This document shows, in pieces, positions 33,185-42,007 of a stretch of 64,000 bases of DNA. Source of the stretch: Nocardioides silvaticus (GTDB taxonomy: Bacteria > Actinomycetota > Actinomycetes > Propionibacteriales > Nocardioidaceae); the NCBI RefSeq assembly GCF_003160695.1, contig NZ_QGDD01000006.1, positions 186,001-250,000 of the forward strand, read 5' to 3'. The position numbers and the translations under genes are program-made. The notes below the pieces were generated by a model, which saw only the letters and a program-made list of their open reading frames with translations, was not told where the DNA came from and did not search any database. How positions within the stretch are numbered: position 1 is the first letter of the stretch; every line of letters begins with the position of its first letter.

Positions 33185-33682
33185 TCAGCCGGTGTAGGGC
33201 TTCGCGTCGAGGATGACGACCGTCTGCGGCTTGCCGTTGGCCTCGTAGGTCACGGTCTCGCCCTTCTTGCGGCCGTTGATGGCCTCGCCGAGCGGCGACT
33301 GCGGGGTGTAGACGGTCAGACCCTCGGGCTCGACCTCGCGCGCGCCGAGCAGCAGGAAGGTGATCGCCTCGTCGTCGGCATCGCCCTCGAACTTGAAGGT
33401 CACGACCATGCCGGGCTCGACGACGCCGTCGTCCGGGGGCGTCTCGCCGACCTCGGCCTTGCGGAGCATGTCCTCGAGCTGGCGGATGCGCGCCTCGATG
33501 CGGCCCTGCTCGTCCTTGGCGGCGTGGTAGCCACCGTTCTCCTTGAGGTCACCCTCGTCGCGCGCCGCACTGATCCGGGCGACGATCTCCTGGCGCTGGG
33601 GGCCCTTGAGGTCCTCCAGCTCCGCCACGAGCTTGTCGTAGGCGTCCTGGGTCAGCCAGATCGTCTGGTCGGTCTGCGTCAT
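33185..33682 (-). CDS. greA: Transcript cleavage factor GreA
   Basis: Encodes 165 residues from ATG 33682, with AGGAG eight bases upstream. The N-terminal coiled coil carries the acidic tip ISAARDEGDLKENGGYHAAKDEQGRIE, where D and E reach the RNA polymerase active site; the C-terminal FKBP-like domain ends with YTPQSPLGEAINGRKKGETVTYEANG. It rescues backtracked polymerase by stimulating transcript cleavage. The order greA, DUF4307, mca is the same as in mycobacteria. Confidence 0.95.
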   Translation of the reverse strand: MTQTDQTIWLTQDAYDKLVAELEDLKGPQRQEIVARISAARDEGDLKENGGYHAAKDEQGRIEARIRQLEDMLRKAEVGETPPDDGVVEPGMVVTFKFEGDADDEAITFLLLGAREVEPEGLTVYTPQSPLGEAINGRKKGETVTYEANGKPQTVVILDAKPYTG

Positions 33683-33879
33683 CGGGTACTCCTGGATAGG
33701 CGAATCTTGGTCGAGCGAGGAAAGGCGGATCTTGTCGAGCGTGGTCCGGTCCGTCTCGCCCGTCTCTCTGCGGGCCCGTGCGACGGGAGGCGCTGCCACG
33801 TGGGCGGCGCCGAATCGGCTCCGGACAGAAGGATTAGTCTAACAAGTCCGGTGGCCGCCGCCCATTCGTCAGTCGGACG

Positions 33880-34290
33880 TCAGCGGGGCCGCGGCTGGTC
33901 CTCGGCGGTGCAGCCGATGTTCTCCACGGCGGTCGCACGGCGCTCGGTGGCGATCTCGACCTCGTGGTCGGACCCCTCGTCGGCGCCGGGCTGGAACGTG
34001 GCCTGCCCCACGACCGCCTTGTCGTGCGCCAGCGCCCGGACGGTGCACTGCGCCTCGACCGGGTCCTCGCCCCACTGCACGCGGATCACGGCGGTCGCGG
34101 TGTGGTCGTCGACGATCTCCGACGAGATGAGCTCCGAGGAGACCGGCGGGTCGGACTGCACGACCGTGACCCACGCCAACCAGCCGGCCAGCGCGCCGAC
34201 CACGAGCACCACGAACCCCAGCAGCACGTAGCGGCGCCAGCGCAGCGGAGCGCCGTACCGTTGTGGCAGGGAATGGCTGTGCACGGTCAC
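33880..34290 (-). CDS. DUF4307 small membrane protein
   Basis: Encodes 136 residues from GTG 34290 (a GTG two codons later is also possible). One transmembrane helix (VLLGFVVLVVGALAGWLAWVTVV, about 22-44) follows a short basic cytoplasmic N-terminus. The rest is extracytoplasmic, with two cysteines (AQCTV, IGCTAED) that may pair. It matches the conserved membrane protein that lies between greA and mca in other actinobacteria (DUF4307). The function is unknown. It is divergent from mca. Confidence 0.85.
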   Translation of the reverse strand: MTVHSHSLPQRYGAPLRWRRYVLLGFVVLVVGALAGWLAWVTVVQSDPPVSSELISSEIVDDHTATAVIRVQWGEDPVEAQCTVRALAHDKAVVGQATFQPGADEGSDHEVEIATERRATAVENIGCTAEDQPRPR

Positions 34291-34331
34291 CGGTTCATGC
34301 TCGCATGGCCGGAACTCCTACGATCGGGCGC

Positions 34332-35231
34332 ATGCCCACCGGATCTCGACAGGCTCGATCACCGGAGAGAGCCGGTCTCCGTCTCATGCACGTGCACGCG
34401 CACCCCGACGACGAGTCGAGCAAGGGTGCGGCGTCGACGGCACGGTACGTCGCGGAGGGCGTCGACGTGCACGTCGTGACCTGCACCGGCGGCGAGCGCG
34501 GCTCGATCCTCAACCCCAAGATGGACCGGCCCGGGATCCTCGAGAACATCCACGAGATCCGACGTCAGGAGATGGAGCGGGCCCGCGACATCCTCGGCGT
34601 CACCCAGGACTGGCTCGGCTTCGTCGACTCGGGCTGGCCGGAGGGGGACCCGAAGCCGCCGCTGCCGGAGGGCTGCTTCGCGCTGGTGCCGGTGGAGGAG
34701 GCGGCGGCGCCACTGATCCGGCTGGTGCGGAGCTTCAAGCCCCAGGTGATGACGACGTACGACGAGAACGGCGGCTACCCGCACCCCGACCACATCATGT
34801 GCCACCTGGTGTCGGTGTTCGCGTTCGAGAAGGCGGCCGAGCCCGACTACGCGCCCGAGCTGGGCGAGCCGTGGCAGGTCAGCAAGCTCTACTACCACCA
34901 CGGCTGGAACTACCCCAAGATGCTCGCGCTGCACGAGGCTATGGAGGAGCACGGGCTCGAGTCGCCGTACGCCGAGCGGCTGAAGGAGTGGAAGCGCGAC
35001 CCCGAGTGGGACAAGCGGGTGACGACCCGGGTGCCGTGCGGCGACTACTTCGGCGTGCGCGACCAGGCGCTGCTCGCGCACGCGACCCAGATCGACCCGG
35101 ACGGCTTCTGGTTCGCCATCCCGCGCGAGCTCCAGCAGAAGGTGTGGCCCACCGAGGACTACGAGCTGGTGACCAGCCACGTGGAGACCGAGCTGCCCGA
35201 GGACGACCTGTTCGCGGGTGTCAGCCCCTGA
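34332..35231 (+). CDS. mca: Mycothiol S-conjugate amidase
   Basis: Encodes 299 residues from ATG 34332. The zinc-binding AHPDDE motif (HVHAHPDDESSKGA) and the distal HPDH (GGYPHPDHIMCHL) are intact. TGGERGSILNP, KLYYHHGWNY and ATQIDPDGFWF distinguish Mca from the related MshB. It hydrolyses mycothiol S-conjugates to release mercapturic acids for export, so the organism should make mycothiol. The first 15 or so residues (TGSRQARSPERAG) are encoded by a dispersed repeat; the ATG at 34386 would begin directly at the catalytic strand and is an alternative start. Confidence 0.93.
   Translation: MPTGSRQARSPERAGLRLMHVHAHPDDESSKGAASTARYVAEGVDVHVVTCTGGERGSILNPKMDRPGILENIHEIRRQEMERARDILGVTQDWLGFVDSGWPEGDPKPPLPEGCFALVPVEEAAAPLIRLVRSFKPQVMTTYDENGGYPHPDHIMCHLVSVFAFEKAAEPDYAPELGEPWQVSKLYYHHGWNYPKMLALHEAMEEHGLESPYAERLKEWKRDPEWDKRVTTRVPCGDYFGVRDQALLAHATQIDPDGFWFAIPRELQQKVWPTEDYELVTSHVETELPEDDLFAGVSP
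34341..34365 (+). repeat. Dispersed short repeat, copy R3, in the mca N-terminus
   Basis: GGATCTCGACAGGCTCGATC followed by ACCGG lies just inside the mca reading frame, between the two candidate start codons. Confidence 0.65.
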
Positions 35232-35247
35232 GTGGGACAATGGATGC

Positions 35248-35484
35248 ATGCATGCAGCTCTGATCGGGGTCATTACCGCCGCGCCGGACGATGAGGACGT
35301 GGTGGCCGGCCCGATGGGCTTCATCATCTTCGTCGCGCTCGTCATCGCGGTGGCGCTCCTCGGCTGGAGCCTGACCAGGCAGCTCAAGAAGGCCCACCGC
35401 GCCGCCGACGCGGGCGTCTACGGCGACCCGGTGGCCCCCGCTTCCGACGACCCGGCCGAGCGGGAAGCGCCGAAGGGCGAGTAG
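35248..35484 (+). CDS. Small single-helix membrane protein downstream of mca
   Basis: Encodes 78 residues from ATG 35248. A hydrophobic helix (GPMGFIIFVALVIAVALLGWSL, about 22-43) is followed by a basic patch (RQLKKAHRAAD) and an acidic tail. A similar small membrane protein follows mca in mycobacteria, so the linkage appears conserved. No function is known. It ends 6 bases before the LysE-family gene. Confidence 0.72.
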   Translation: MHAALIGVITAAPDDEDVVAGPMGFIIFVALVIAVALLGWSLTRQLKKAHRAADAGVYGDPVAPASDDPAEREAPKGE

Positions 35485-35490
35485 CCGGCG

Positions 35491-36132
35491 GTGATCGGCG
35501 TCGACCAGCTGCTCGGCTTCGGGCTCGCTGCGCTGGTGCTGATCGTCATCCCGGGCCCGAGCGTCGTCTTCGTCGTCGGCCGCGCCGTCTCCTACGGCCA
35601 GCGGGTCGCGCTCGCCAGCGTCGCCGGCAACACGCTGGGGCTGTTCCTCGTGATGACCCTGGTGGCGGCGGGCCTCGGCGCCGTCGTCGCGGAGTCCGTG
35701 GTCGTCTTCACCGTGATCAAGCTGCTCGGCGCGGCCTACCTGGTCTGGCTCGGCGTGCAGGCGCTGCGGCACCGGCACGAGCTGCGGGTCGACGGCCGGG
35801 AGCCGCACTCGCCGCTGAGCCGGGCCGCCGCCGTACGCCAGGGCTTCGTGGTCGGCGCCAGCAACCCCAAGGGGTTCCTCATCTTCGCGGCGCTGCTGCC
35901 ACCGTTCGTGGACCCGGACCGGGGTGCGGTGCCGGTCCAGATGTTCGTGCTCGGCTCGCTCGCGGTCGCGCTCGGGCTGGTGTGCGACTCGGTCTGGGCG
36001 CTCGCGGCCGGGCGGGCGCGGGACTGGTTCGCCGGGTCACCGCGGCGGGGCAGCGCCCTCGGCGCGCTCGGCGGCACCTCGATGATCGGGCTCGGCATCG
36101 GGATGGCCCTGACCGGTCACGAGAGCAGGTAG
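35491..36132 (+). CDS. LysE/RhtB-family amino acid exporter
   Basis: Encodes 213 residues from GTG 35491. Six predicted transmembrane helices. The family signature IPGPSVVFVVGRAVSYGQRVALASVAGNTLG occurs near the N-terminus, followed by LLGAAYLVWLGVQALR and GASNPKGFLIFAALLPPFVDP. It likely exports an amino acid or derivative by proton exchange; which one cannot be told. Its 3' end overlaps the convergent TetR gene by 16 bases. Confidence 0.88.
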   Translation: MIGVDQLLGFGLAALVLIVIPGPSVVFVVGRAVSYGQRVALASVAGNTLGLFLVMTLVAAGLGAVVAESVVVFTVIKLLGAAYLVWLGVQALRHRHELRVDGREPHSPLSRAAAVRQGFVVGASNPKGFLIFAALLPPFVDPDRGAVPVQMFVLGSLAVALGLVCDSVWALAAGRARDWFAGSPRRGSALGALGGTSMIGLGIGMALTGHESR

Positions 36133-36704
36133 CCACCCACCAGCGCGACCAGCTCGTCGAGCAGCTGGTCGCGGGTGATGGCCGGCTGGTCGAGCACCCA
36201 GCGGACCGCGAGGTTCTCGATCGCGAGCACGCTCACCCAGGCTGACACGGTCGGCGTCGGCCGGCGGCTGTGCTCGGGCCGGGCGAGGAGGTACGTCGAC
36301 ACGAGCTCGCTCACCCGGCGTTCGAGCGCCTCGCGGCGCGGACGGCTGCGCACCTGCGGCAGCTCCTCGGCGACGACCCGGAGCAGGGCGGGGTCGGCCT
36401 CGAGCGCGGAGAGCAGGGCGTCGACGACGTCGCGGACCACCTGCGGCCCGCCGGCCATCCGGTCCGCGAGCGCCGCCGCCACCCGCTCGGACGTCTCCTC
36501 GGTGTAGCGGTCGACGACCACGTCGAGGATCGCGAGCTTGTCGGGGAAGTACTGGTAGAGCGAGCCCGGGCTGACGCCAGCGGCCGCCGCGACCCGGTTG
36601 GTGGAGAAGGCGTCGTAGCCGTCGGTGACGAGCACCTCGCGGCCCGCCGCGACGATCCGCTCGACCATCTCCCGGGACCGGGCCTGCCTCGGCGACTTCC
36701 GCAT
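36117..36704 (-). CDS. TetR-family regulator, divergent from MpaB-type oxygenase
   Basis: Encodes 195 residues from ATG 36704. The N-terminal helix-turn-helix is RIVAAGREVLVTDGYDAFSTNRVAAAAGVSPGSLYQYFPDKLAILDVVVDRY (recognition helix SPGSLYQYF). The C-terminal ligand-binding helices span about 60-190. The divergent oxygenase gene is the probable target, via the palindrome at 36719-36734. The ligand is unknown. Confidence 0.9.
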   Translation of the reverse strand: MRKSPRQARSREMVERIVAAGREVLVTDGYDAFSTNRVAAAAGVSPGSLYQYFPDKLAILDVVVDRYTEETSERVAAALADRMAGGPQVVRDVVDALLSALEADPALLRVVAEELPQVRSRPRREALERRVSELVSTYLLARPEHSRRPTPTVSAWVSVLAIENLAVRWVLDQPAITRDQLLDELVALVGGYLLS

Positions 36705-36718
36705 GATGCGAATTGTAT

Positions 36719-36734
36719 GCGAGTGATCGCTCGC
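36719..36734. promoter_or_regulatory. Palindromic operator candidate between TetR and MpaB-type genes
   Basis: GCGAGTGATCGCTCGC is a 16-bp palindrome with one mismatched pair, in the 44-base divergent gap, and therefore well placed to block both promoters. Confidence 0.55.
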
Positions 36735-36748
36735 GTCAGAATGACGGC

Positions 36749-38008
36749 ATGGCGATCCAGCAGACCGAGTCCCGCGCCAGCGGCGCCTACCCCACCCGGT
36801 TCCGCGAGGCGGAGGCCCGCAGCCGGCGCCTCGGCGTGCCGCTGCGGCTGATGGGACGCGTCAAGGCCGTCGACGAAGACCTGATGGACCGCATCGGGCG
36901 CGCGTTCGGTGAACGCGACGAGCTCGCGGCGACCCTCGCGGAAGCGATGCGGACGCGAGCAGGGCAGCCGGGACGGGTGACGATGGAGCAGCTGCGTACG
37001 GCGCTCGCCGGCGGCATCGACGCCGTACCGGACGCGCCGGAGGCGCTCGCCTCGTTCTTCGCGGAGGTCTCGGCGACGCCCGACTGGGTCGACTGGGACC
37101 TGCTCGACGAGGGCGCGCTGGTCGCGCGCCGGCTCGGCCAGAACGCCGCCGACGTGCTCACGCAGCTGTCGCTGATCGGCGGCTACCGGTTCGGCGGCCC
37201 CTCGGACCTGCTGGTCGCCACCGGTGGGCTGGTCGGCGACAGCACCCGCCGCCGGCTCGGCGAGACCCAGAAGTGGGTCGTCGAGCTCACCAAGCCCGGG
37301 TCGCTGCGCCCGCCGGTCGCCGGCGGGCCCGGCGGCGAGGCCTGGCGACTGACCCTCCACGTCCGTGTCATGCACGCCCTGGTCAACCACGCCTTCGAGC
37401 CCCAGTGGGACTCCGAGCGCTGGGGGCTCCCGATCAACCAGGCCGACCAGGCCTCGACGCTGATGCTCTTCGACGGCGTGCTCATCGTCGGCTCCCGCGG
37501 CCTCGGGGTCCGGGTCACGCGGCGGGAGTCGCGCGCGCTGCTGCACCTGTGGAAGTACGTCGGGTGGCTGATGGGCGTCGACCCCACCTTCCTCGTCGAC
37601 ACCGAGGGCGAGCGGCACCGGCAGGCCTACCACGTGCTGCTCGCCCAGGCCGACATCTCCGAGGCCGGCCCGCAGCTGGCAAGGGCGATCGTGGACGCGC
37701 AGCGGGAGCGGCGCTACCCGGGCTGGCCGGACGCCCTCCAGGCCGTTCGCGCCCGCTACGAGCAGGAGCGCCTGCTCAGCATGCTCACCACGTTCCTCGG
37801 ACCGATCAGCATGCGCGAGCTCGGTCTGCCGCTCCGCCCGCCCTGGGCGCACGCCTACGTCTGGGCCCTCAACACCGTCCGCTACCGCCTCCTCGCCCGC
37901 ACGACGTGGGGCCGCGCCCACCTCCTCGCCTGGGGGGATCGTGTCAGCACCCGACTCCTCGCCAGCTACTTCCGCGACGAGCACCAGGCTGTCGGCGACC
38001 TGCCCTAG
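36749..38008 (+). CDS. MpaB/latex-clearing-type oxygenase family protein
   Basis: Encodes 419 residues from ATG 36749; an ATG at 36713 would overlap the operator and is less likely. Characteristic DUF2236/MpaB features are GQNAADVLTQLSLIGGYRFGGPSDLLVATGGL, the heme-region WRLTLHVRVMHALVNHAFEP with several candidate axial His, and LHLWKYVGWLMGVDPTFL. Members include rubber oxygenase Lcp and mycophenolic acid enzyme MpaB; most bacterial relatives are uncharacterised heme-dependent oxygenases. It is likely controlled by the divergent TetR repressor. Confidence 0.82.
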   Translation: MAIQQTESRASGAYPTRFREAEARSRRLGVPLRLMGRVKAVDEDLMDRIGRAFGERDELAATLAEAMRTRAGQPGRVTMEQLRTALAGGIDAVPDAPEALASFFAEVSATPDWVDWDLLDEGALVARRLGQNAADVLTQLSLIGGYRFGGPSDLLVATGGLVGDSTRRRLGETQKWVVELTKPGSLRPPVAGGPGGEAWRLTLHVRVMHALVNHAFEPQWDSERWGLPINQADQASTLMLFDGVLIVGSRGLGVRVTRRESRALLHLWKYVGWLMGVDPTFLVDTEGERHRQAYHVLLAQADISEAGPQLARAIVDAQRERRYPGWPDALQAVRARYEQERLLSMLTTFLGPISMRELGLPLRPPWAHAYVWALNTVRYRLLARTTWGRAHLLAWGDRVSTRLLASYFRDEHQAVGDLP

Positions 38009-38017
38009 TTTTCAGGG

Positions 38018-38389
38018 GTGCCCGAGCGCCCCGAAGTGCCCCTCGCGTGGGTGGACCGCCTCCGATCGGTGATGGAGGTGTTCCCCGAGTGCTACGAGGA
38101 GACGGCGTGGGTGGGGGTCCGGTGGCGGGTCGGGCAGGCGACCGTCTGCCACCTGTTCGGCGGGGAGGACCAGCTCTACCGGATCACGTTCCGGGCGGAG
38201 CCCGACGAGGTGCTGGCGTTCGAGCACCTGGGCGCGCCGTACTTCAAGGGCGAGTGGGGCGGCAACGTGGTCGGCATGTTCGTCGAGGAGGCCACCGACT
38301 GGGACGAGCTGGCCGAGCTGCTGACCGACTCGTTCTGCCTGCAGGCGCCGCAGCGGCTGGCCGCGCTGGTCGCGCGACCGAGCGCCTGA
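38018..38389 (+). CDS. MmcQ/YjbR-like protein
   Basis: Encodes 123 residues from GTG 38018. The short alpha/beta domain has the YjbR pattern: FPECYEETAWVGVRWRVGQATVCHLFG, RITFRAEPDEVLAFEHLGAPYFKGEWGGN and a C-terminal DWDELAELLTDSFCLQAP. The family has a double-wing DNA-binding-like fold, but its role is unclear. It begins 9 bases after the oxygenase gene, so it is probably cotranscribed. Confidence 0.8.
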   Translation: MPERPEVPLAWVDRLRSVMEVFPECYEETAWVGVRWRVGQATVCHLFGGEDQLYRITFRAEPDEVLAFEHLGAPYFKGEWGGNVVGMFVEEATDWDELAELLTDSFCLQAPQRLAALVARPSA

Positions 38390-38402
38390 CCCGCGGCCGG
38401 CG

Positions 38403-39248
38403 TCAGCCGTAGGTGTAGAACCCGCGGCCGGTCTTGCGGCCGAGCAGGCCCGCCGACACCATCCGCTGGAGCAGCGGCGGCGGGGCGTAGAGCGGCTCCT
38501 TGAACTCCTCGTAGAGCGACTCCGCCACGGCCTTGGTGGTGTCGAGGCCGATCAGGTCGGCGAGGGCGAGCGGGCCCTGCGGGTGGGCGGCGCCGAGCAC
38601 CAGTCCGTGGTCGATGTCCTCGGCGGAGGCGAAGCCGGACTCGTACATCCGGATCGCGGAGAGGATGAACGGGATCAGCAGCGCGTTGACGACGAAGCCG
38701 GCGCGGTCCTGGCAGAGGATCGCCTGCTTGCCGAGACCGTCCTCGACGAACGTCCGTGCCGTGGCGGTGGTCTCCTCGGAGGTCATCAGGCTCGGCACCA
38801 GCTCGACCAGCTTGAGCACGGGCACCGGGTTGAAGAAGTGGATGCCGAGCACCTGCTGGGGCCGCTGGGTGACGACGGCGAGCTTCATGATCGGGATCGA
38901 GGAGGTGTTGGACGCCAGGATCGCGTCGGGCTGGACGATCTTGTCGAGCCTGGTGAACAGGTCGACCTTGGCGTCCTCGTTCTCGACGATCGCCTCGATC
39001 ACGAGGTCGCGGTCGGCGAGCTCGTCCAGGTCGGTGGCGAACCGGATCCGTGCGAGGACGCCGTCCGGGTCGTCGATCTTGCCGCGCTCGGCCGCGCGTC
39101 GTACGGACTTCTCGATGCGGGCCTGTGCCGACTCGGCGGCCGGCGCGTCCGCCTCGACGACGATCACGTCGCGTCCGGACCGCGCACACACCTCCGCGAT
39201 GCCGGAGCCCATCAGTCCGCCGCCCACCACGCCCACTCGTTGCGTCAT
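38403..39248 (-). CDS. 3-hydroxyacyl-CoA dehydrogenase (PaaH/FadB2 type)
   Basis: Encodes 281 residues from ATG 39248 (a GTG three codons upstream is possible). The NAD fold starts with RVGVVGGGLMGSGIAEVCARSGRDVIVVEAD. The catalytic His/Glu region is SNTSSIPI...GIHFFNPVPVLKLVELV, and the C-terminal dimerisation domain contains DRAGFVVNALLIPFILSAIRMYESG and GLLGRKTGRGFYTYG. It oxidises 3-hydroxyacyl-CoA. Placed downstream of paaZ and its regulator, it could carry out the PaaH step of phenylacetate degradation (3-hydroxyadipyl-CoA), although a general 3-hydroxybutyryl-CoA role is equally compatible. An ACCG-NN-CGGT site lies just upstream. Confidence 0.85.
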   Translation of the reverse strand: MTQRVGVVGGGLMGSGIAEVCARSGRDVIVVEADAPAAESAQARIEKSVRRAAERGKIDDPDGVLARIRFATDLDELADRDLVIEAIVENEDAKVDLFTRLDKIVQPDAILASNTSSIPIMKLAVVTQRPQQVLGIHFFNPVPVLKLVELVPSLMTSEETTATARTFVEDGLGKQAILCQDRAGFVVNALLIPFILSAIRMYESGFASAEDIDHGLVLGAAHPQGPLALADLIGLDTTKAVAESLYEEFKEPLYAPPPLLQRMVSAGLLGRKTGRGFYTYG

Positions 39249-39267
39249 GGCCGTCACGCTATTTGTT

Positions 39268-39277
39268 ACCGGTCGGT
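39268..39277. promoter_or_regulatory. ACCG-NN-CGGT operator candidate upstream of the hydroxyacyl-CoA dehydrogenase
   Basis: ACCGGTCGGT lies between the TetR stop and the dehydrogenase start, 20 bases before the ATG. It shares the ACCG-NN-CGGT form with the palindrome in the paaZ-paaA gap, suggesting one repressor acts at both. Confidence 0.55.
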
Positions 39278-39279
39278 CC

Positions 39280-39894
39280 TCAAAACCGCGCGTGCAGGCC
39301 GTCGAAGAGGACGCCGGACACCAGCGCCGCCAGCCGCTCGGGCGGGATCGGGCCGTCCGGGTGGTACCAGTCGACCAGCGAGTTCACCGTGCCGAAGACG
39401 AGGCGGCTGATCACGTCAGGGGGTACGTCGGCGCGCAGGTCGCCCTCGGCCACGGCTCGTCCGACGAGGCCGGCCAGCTGGTCGTCGATGCGCCGCCGGC
39501 GCTCGAGCGCGGACTGCTCGAGCGGGCTGTTGCCGCGCACCCGCAGCAGCAGGGTGACCGCCGGCAGGTGCGAGGCGAGGATCGCCACCGACGCTTCGAT
39601 GGTCGCGCGCAACCGGTCGTAGGCGCGGTCGCCGCGGGTCGCGTCGGCGGCCGAGGCCACTGCGGCCGCGAGCCCGTCGAGGGCCTCGTCGAGGGCCGCG
39701 GCGAGGATCGCCTCCTTGCTCGGGAAGTGGTGGTAGATCGCGGACTTCGTGAGCCCGAGGTCGCTCGCCAGGTCGGTGATCGACGTGGCGTCGTAGCCCT
39801 GCCGGTTGAACAGGTCGATCGCCCGCCGCAGCACGGTCTCCTTGTCGTTGCCGGGACGCCCGCGGGGACGCCGAGGGGCGTCGGCGGTCGTCAC
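39280..39894 (-). CDS. TetR-family regulator of the paa locus (PaaR-like)
   Basis: Encodes 204 residues from GTG 39894, whose GTG overlaps the paaZ TGA (GTGA); the open frame upstream is an artefact antisense to paaZ coding sense. The helix-turn-helix is VLRRAIDLFNRQGYDATSITDLASDLGLTKSAIYHHFPSKEAILAAAL. C-terminal helices bind the inducer, probably phenylacetyl-CoA if it is a PaaR functional equivalent. Autoregulation is expected, since it lies in the paaZ transcript. Confidence 0.87.
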   Translation of the reverse strand: MTTADAPRRPRGRPGNDKETVLRRAIDLFNRQGYDATSITDLASDLGLTKSAIYHHFPSKEAILAAALDEALDGLAAAVASAADATRGDRAYDRLRATIEASVAILASHLPAVTLLLRVRGNSPLEQSALERRRRIDDQLAGLVGRAVAEGDLRADVPPDVISRLVFGTVNSLVDWYHPDGPIPPERLAALVSGVLFDGLHARF

Positions 39895-41945
39895 TGCGGC
39901 CAGGTCTTGGCGACCAGGGTGAGCACGTCGTACGTCGCGACCGGCTTGCCGTCCTGGTTGGACACCACCGCGTCCCACCTGACCTCGCCGTAGTCGGCCG
40001 ACCTCCGCGGGGTGACCTGCTTGACGGTCAGCGTCACCTGGATCGTGTCGTCGACCTTCACCGGCGTGAGGAACCGGAGGTTGTCGACGCCGAAGTTGGC
40101 GAGCACCGGACCCGGGTTCGGCTCGACGAACAGGCCGGCGGCGAGCGAGACGACCAGGTAGCCGTGCGCGACGATCCCGCCGAACAGCGGGTTGGCGGCG
40201 GCCGCCTCGGGGTCGGTGTGCGCGTAGAACGTGTCGCCGGTGAGCTCGGCGAACTGATCGATGTCTGCTCGGGTGACCGTGCGGGTCGCGGAGGTGATGC
40301 TGTCGCCGATGCCCAGCTCGGCGAGGCTCTTGCGGAACGGGTGCACCTCCTCGGCGCGCCGCTGCGCGCCGGTCGCCCAGCGGCCGGTGATGGCGGTGAG
40401 CATGTCCGGGGAGGCCTGGACCGCCGTGCGCTGCATGTGGTGCAGGACGCCGCGGATGCCACCGAGCTCCTCGCCGCCGCCGGCACGTCCCGGGCCGCCG
40501 TGGACCAGCACCGGCAGCGGGCTGCCGTGACCACCGGCCTGCCCGGCCTCGGCGGCGTCGTCGCGGTCGAGCACGAGCACCCGGCCGTGCCACGGCGCGA
40601 GACCGAGGGTGACGGCGCGAGCGAACTGCGGATCGTGGGTCACGACCGAGGCGACCAGGCTGCCCCGGCCGCGGGCGGCGAGCTCGATGGCCTCGGCGGC
40701 GGAGCCGTAGGTGAGCACGGTGGAGACCGGCCCGAACGGCTCGACGTCGTGCGGCTCGGGCGCGCCGGGGCGGGCCCGTAACAGCACCGGGCCCATGAAC
40801 GCGCCCCGCTCGGCACCGGCCCCGACGACGTCGACCCGGTCCGGGTCGCCGTACACGATGTCGGCGCCGGCCCGCAGCGCCTCGATCGCCTTGCGCACCT
40901 CCTCGCGCTGGCCGAGGCTGGCCAGCGCCCCCATCCGCACCGACTCGTCGGCCGGGTCGCCGACGGTGACCTGCGCGAGCCGGGCGCTGATCGCCTCGAC
41001 GACGGTGTCGGCCATCGCCTCGGGCACGATCGCGCGCCGGATCGCCGTGCACTTCTGGCCGGCCTTGACCGTCATCTCGGTGACGACGGCCTCGACGAAC
41101 AGGTCGAGCTCGGGGTCGTCCGCGGTGACGTCGGGCCCGAGGATCGAGCAGTTCAACGAGTCCGCCTCGACGCCGAGGCGGACGCCGTTCCTCAGCACCG
41201 ACGGGTGGTTGCGCAGGATCTCCGCAGTGTGCGCCGACCCGGTGAACGCGACCGAGTCCTGCTCGCCGAGGTGGTCGAGCAGGTCGCCGGCGCTGCCGCA
41301 GACCAGCTGGACCGAGCCCTCGGGGAGGATCCCCGACTCGACGATGCGGCGGACGACGGCCTTGGTCAGGTAGGCCGTCTGGCTGGCGGGCTTCACGATG
41401 CTCGGCAGCCCGGCCAGGTAGGTGGGGGCGAGCTTCTCGAGCATGCCCCAGACCGGGAAGTTGAACGCGTTGATCTGCACCGCGACGCCGGTGCGGGAGG
41501 TCCACACGTGCTGGCCGACGAAGGTGCCGCCGCGACCGAGCGGTTCCGTCGCGCCGTCCAGGACCACGACATCGTCGGGCAGCTCGCGGGTGGCCTTGCT
41601 CGCGTAGGAGAAGACAGTGCCGATGCCGCCGTCGATGTCGACCATCGAGTCGCGCTTCGTGGCCCCGGTGCGGCGCGAGAGGGCGTAGAAGTCGTCCTTG
41701 AGGTCGCCGAGGTGCCGGGCCAGCGCCTTCAGCTGCGCGGCCCGCTCGTGGAACGTCAGCCGGCGTACGGCGGGACCGCCCACCTCGCGCGCGTGGGCGA
41801 CCGCCGCGGCGAGGTCGATGCCCTGGCTGGAGACCCGCGCCACCTCCTCGCCGGTAACGGCGTCGAGGACGGGTCGACCCCCGTCGGCGCCGATCTGCGG
41901 AGTGAACCAGGCTCCCGAGACGTAGCTCTCCAGCAGTGCGCTCAT
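39891..41945 (-). CDS. paaZ: Oxepin-CoA hydrolase / 3-oxo-5,6-dehydrosuberyl-CoA semialdehyde dehydrogenase
   Basis: Encodes 684 residues from ATG 41945. The N-terminal aldehyde dehydrogenase domain (1-520) has the catalytic Glu in [10 protein letters not shown] and the Cys in [14 protein letters not shown]. The C-terminal MaoC-like hydratase domain (about 550-684) has the Asp/His pair in [34 protein letters not shown]. Both halves look complete, so it should open the oxepin-CoA ring and oxidise the semialdehyde. It is divergent from paaA, with the shared operator between. Confidence 0.95.
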   Translation of the reverse strand: MSALLESYVSGAWFTPQIGADGGRPVLDAVTGEEVARVSSQGIDLAAAVAHAREVGGPAVRRLTFHERAAQLKALARHLGDLKDDFYALSRRTGATKRDSMVDIDGGIGTVFSYASKATRELPDDVVVLDGATEPLGRGGTFVGQHVWTSRTGVAVQINAFNFPVWGMLEKLAPTYLAGLPSIVKPASQTAYLTKAVVRRIVESGILPEGSVQLVCGSAGDLLDHLGEQDSVAFTGSAHTAEILRNHPSVLRNGVRLGVEADSLNCSILGPDVTADDPELDLFVEAVVTEMTVKAGQKCTAIRRAIVPEAMADTVVEAISARLAQVTVGDPADESVRMGALASLGQREEVRKAIEALRAGADIVYGDPDRVDVVGAGAERGAFMGPVLLRARPGAPEPHDVEPFGPVSTVLTYGSAAEAIELAARGRGSLVASVVTHDPQFARAVTLGLAPWHGRVLVLDRDDAAEAGQAGGHGSPLPVLVHGGPGRAGGGEELGGIRGVLHHMQRTAVQASPDMLTAITGRWATGAQRRAEEVHPFRKSLAELGIGDSITSATRTVTRADIDQFAELTGDTFYAHTDPEAAAANPLFGGIVAHGYLVVSLAAGLFVEPNPGPVLANFGVDNLRFLTPVKVDDTIQVTLTVKQVTPRRSADYGEVRWDAVVSNQDGKPVATYDVLTLVAKTWPQ

Positions 41946-41964
41946 GGTGCGCTAGAGTATTACA

Positions 41965-41976
41965 GACCGTTCGGTC
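41965..41976. promoter_or_regulatory. Palindromic operator in the paaZ-paaA divergent gap
   Basis: GACCGTTCGGTC is a perfect 12-bp palindrome 20 bases upstream of the paaZ start and 32 bases upstream of the paaA start. It has the ACCG-NN-CGGT core typical of TetR-family PaaR-like sites. Confidence 0.7.
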
Positions 41977-42007
41977 AGTAAATGACGCTGAGTGCCCGGG
42001 AGGTCCC

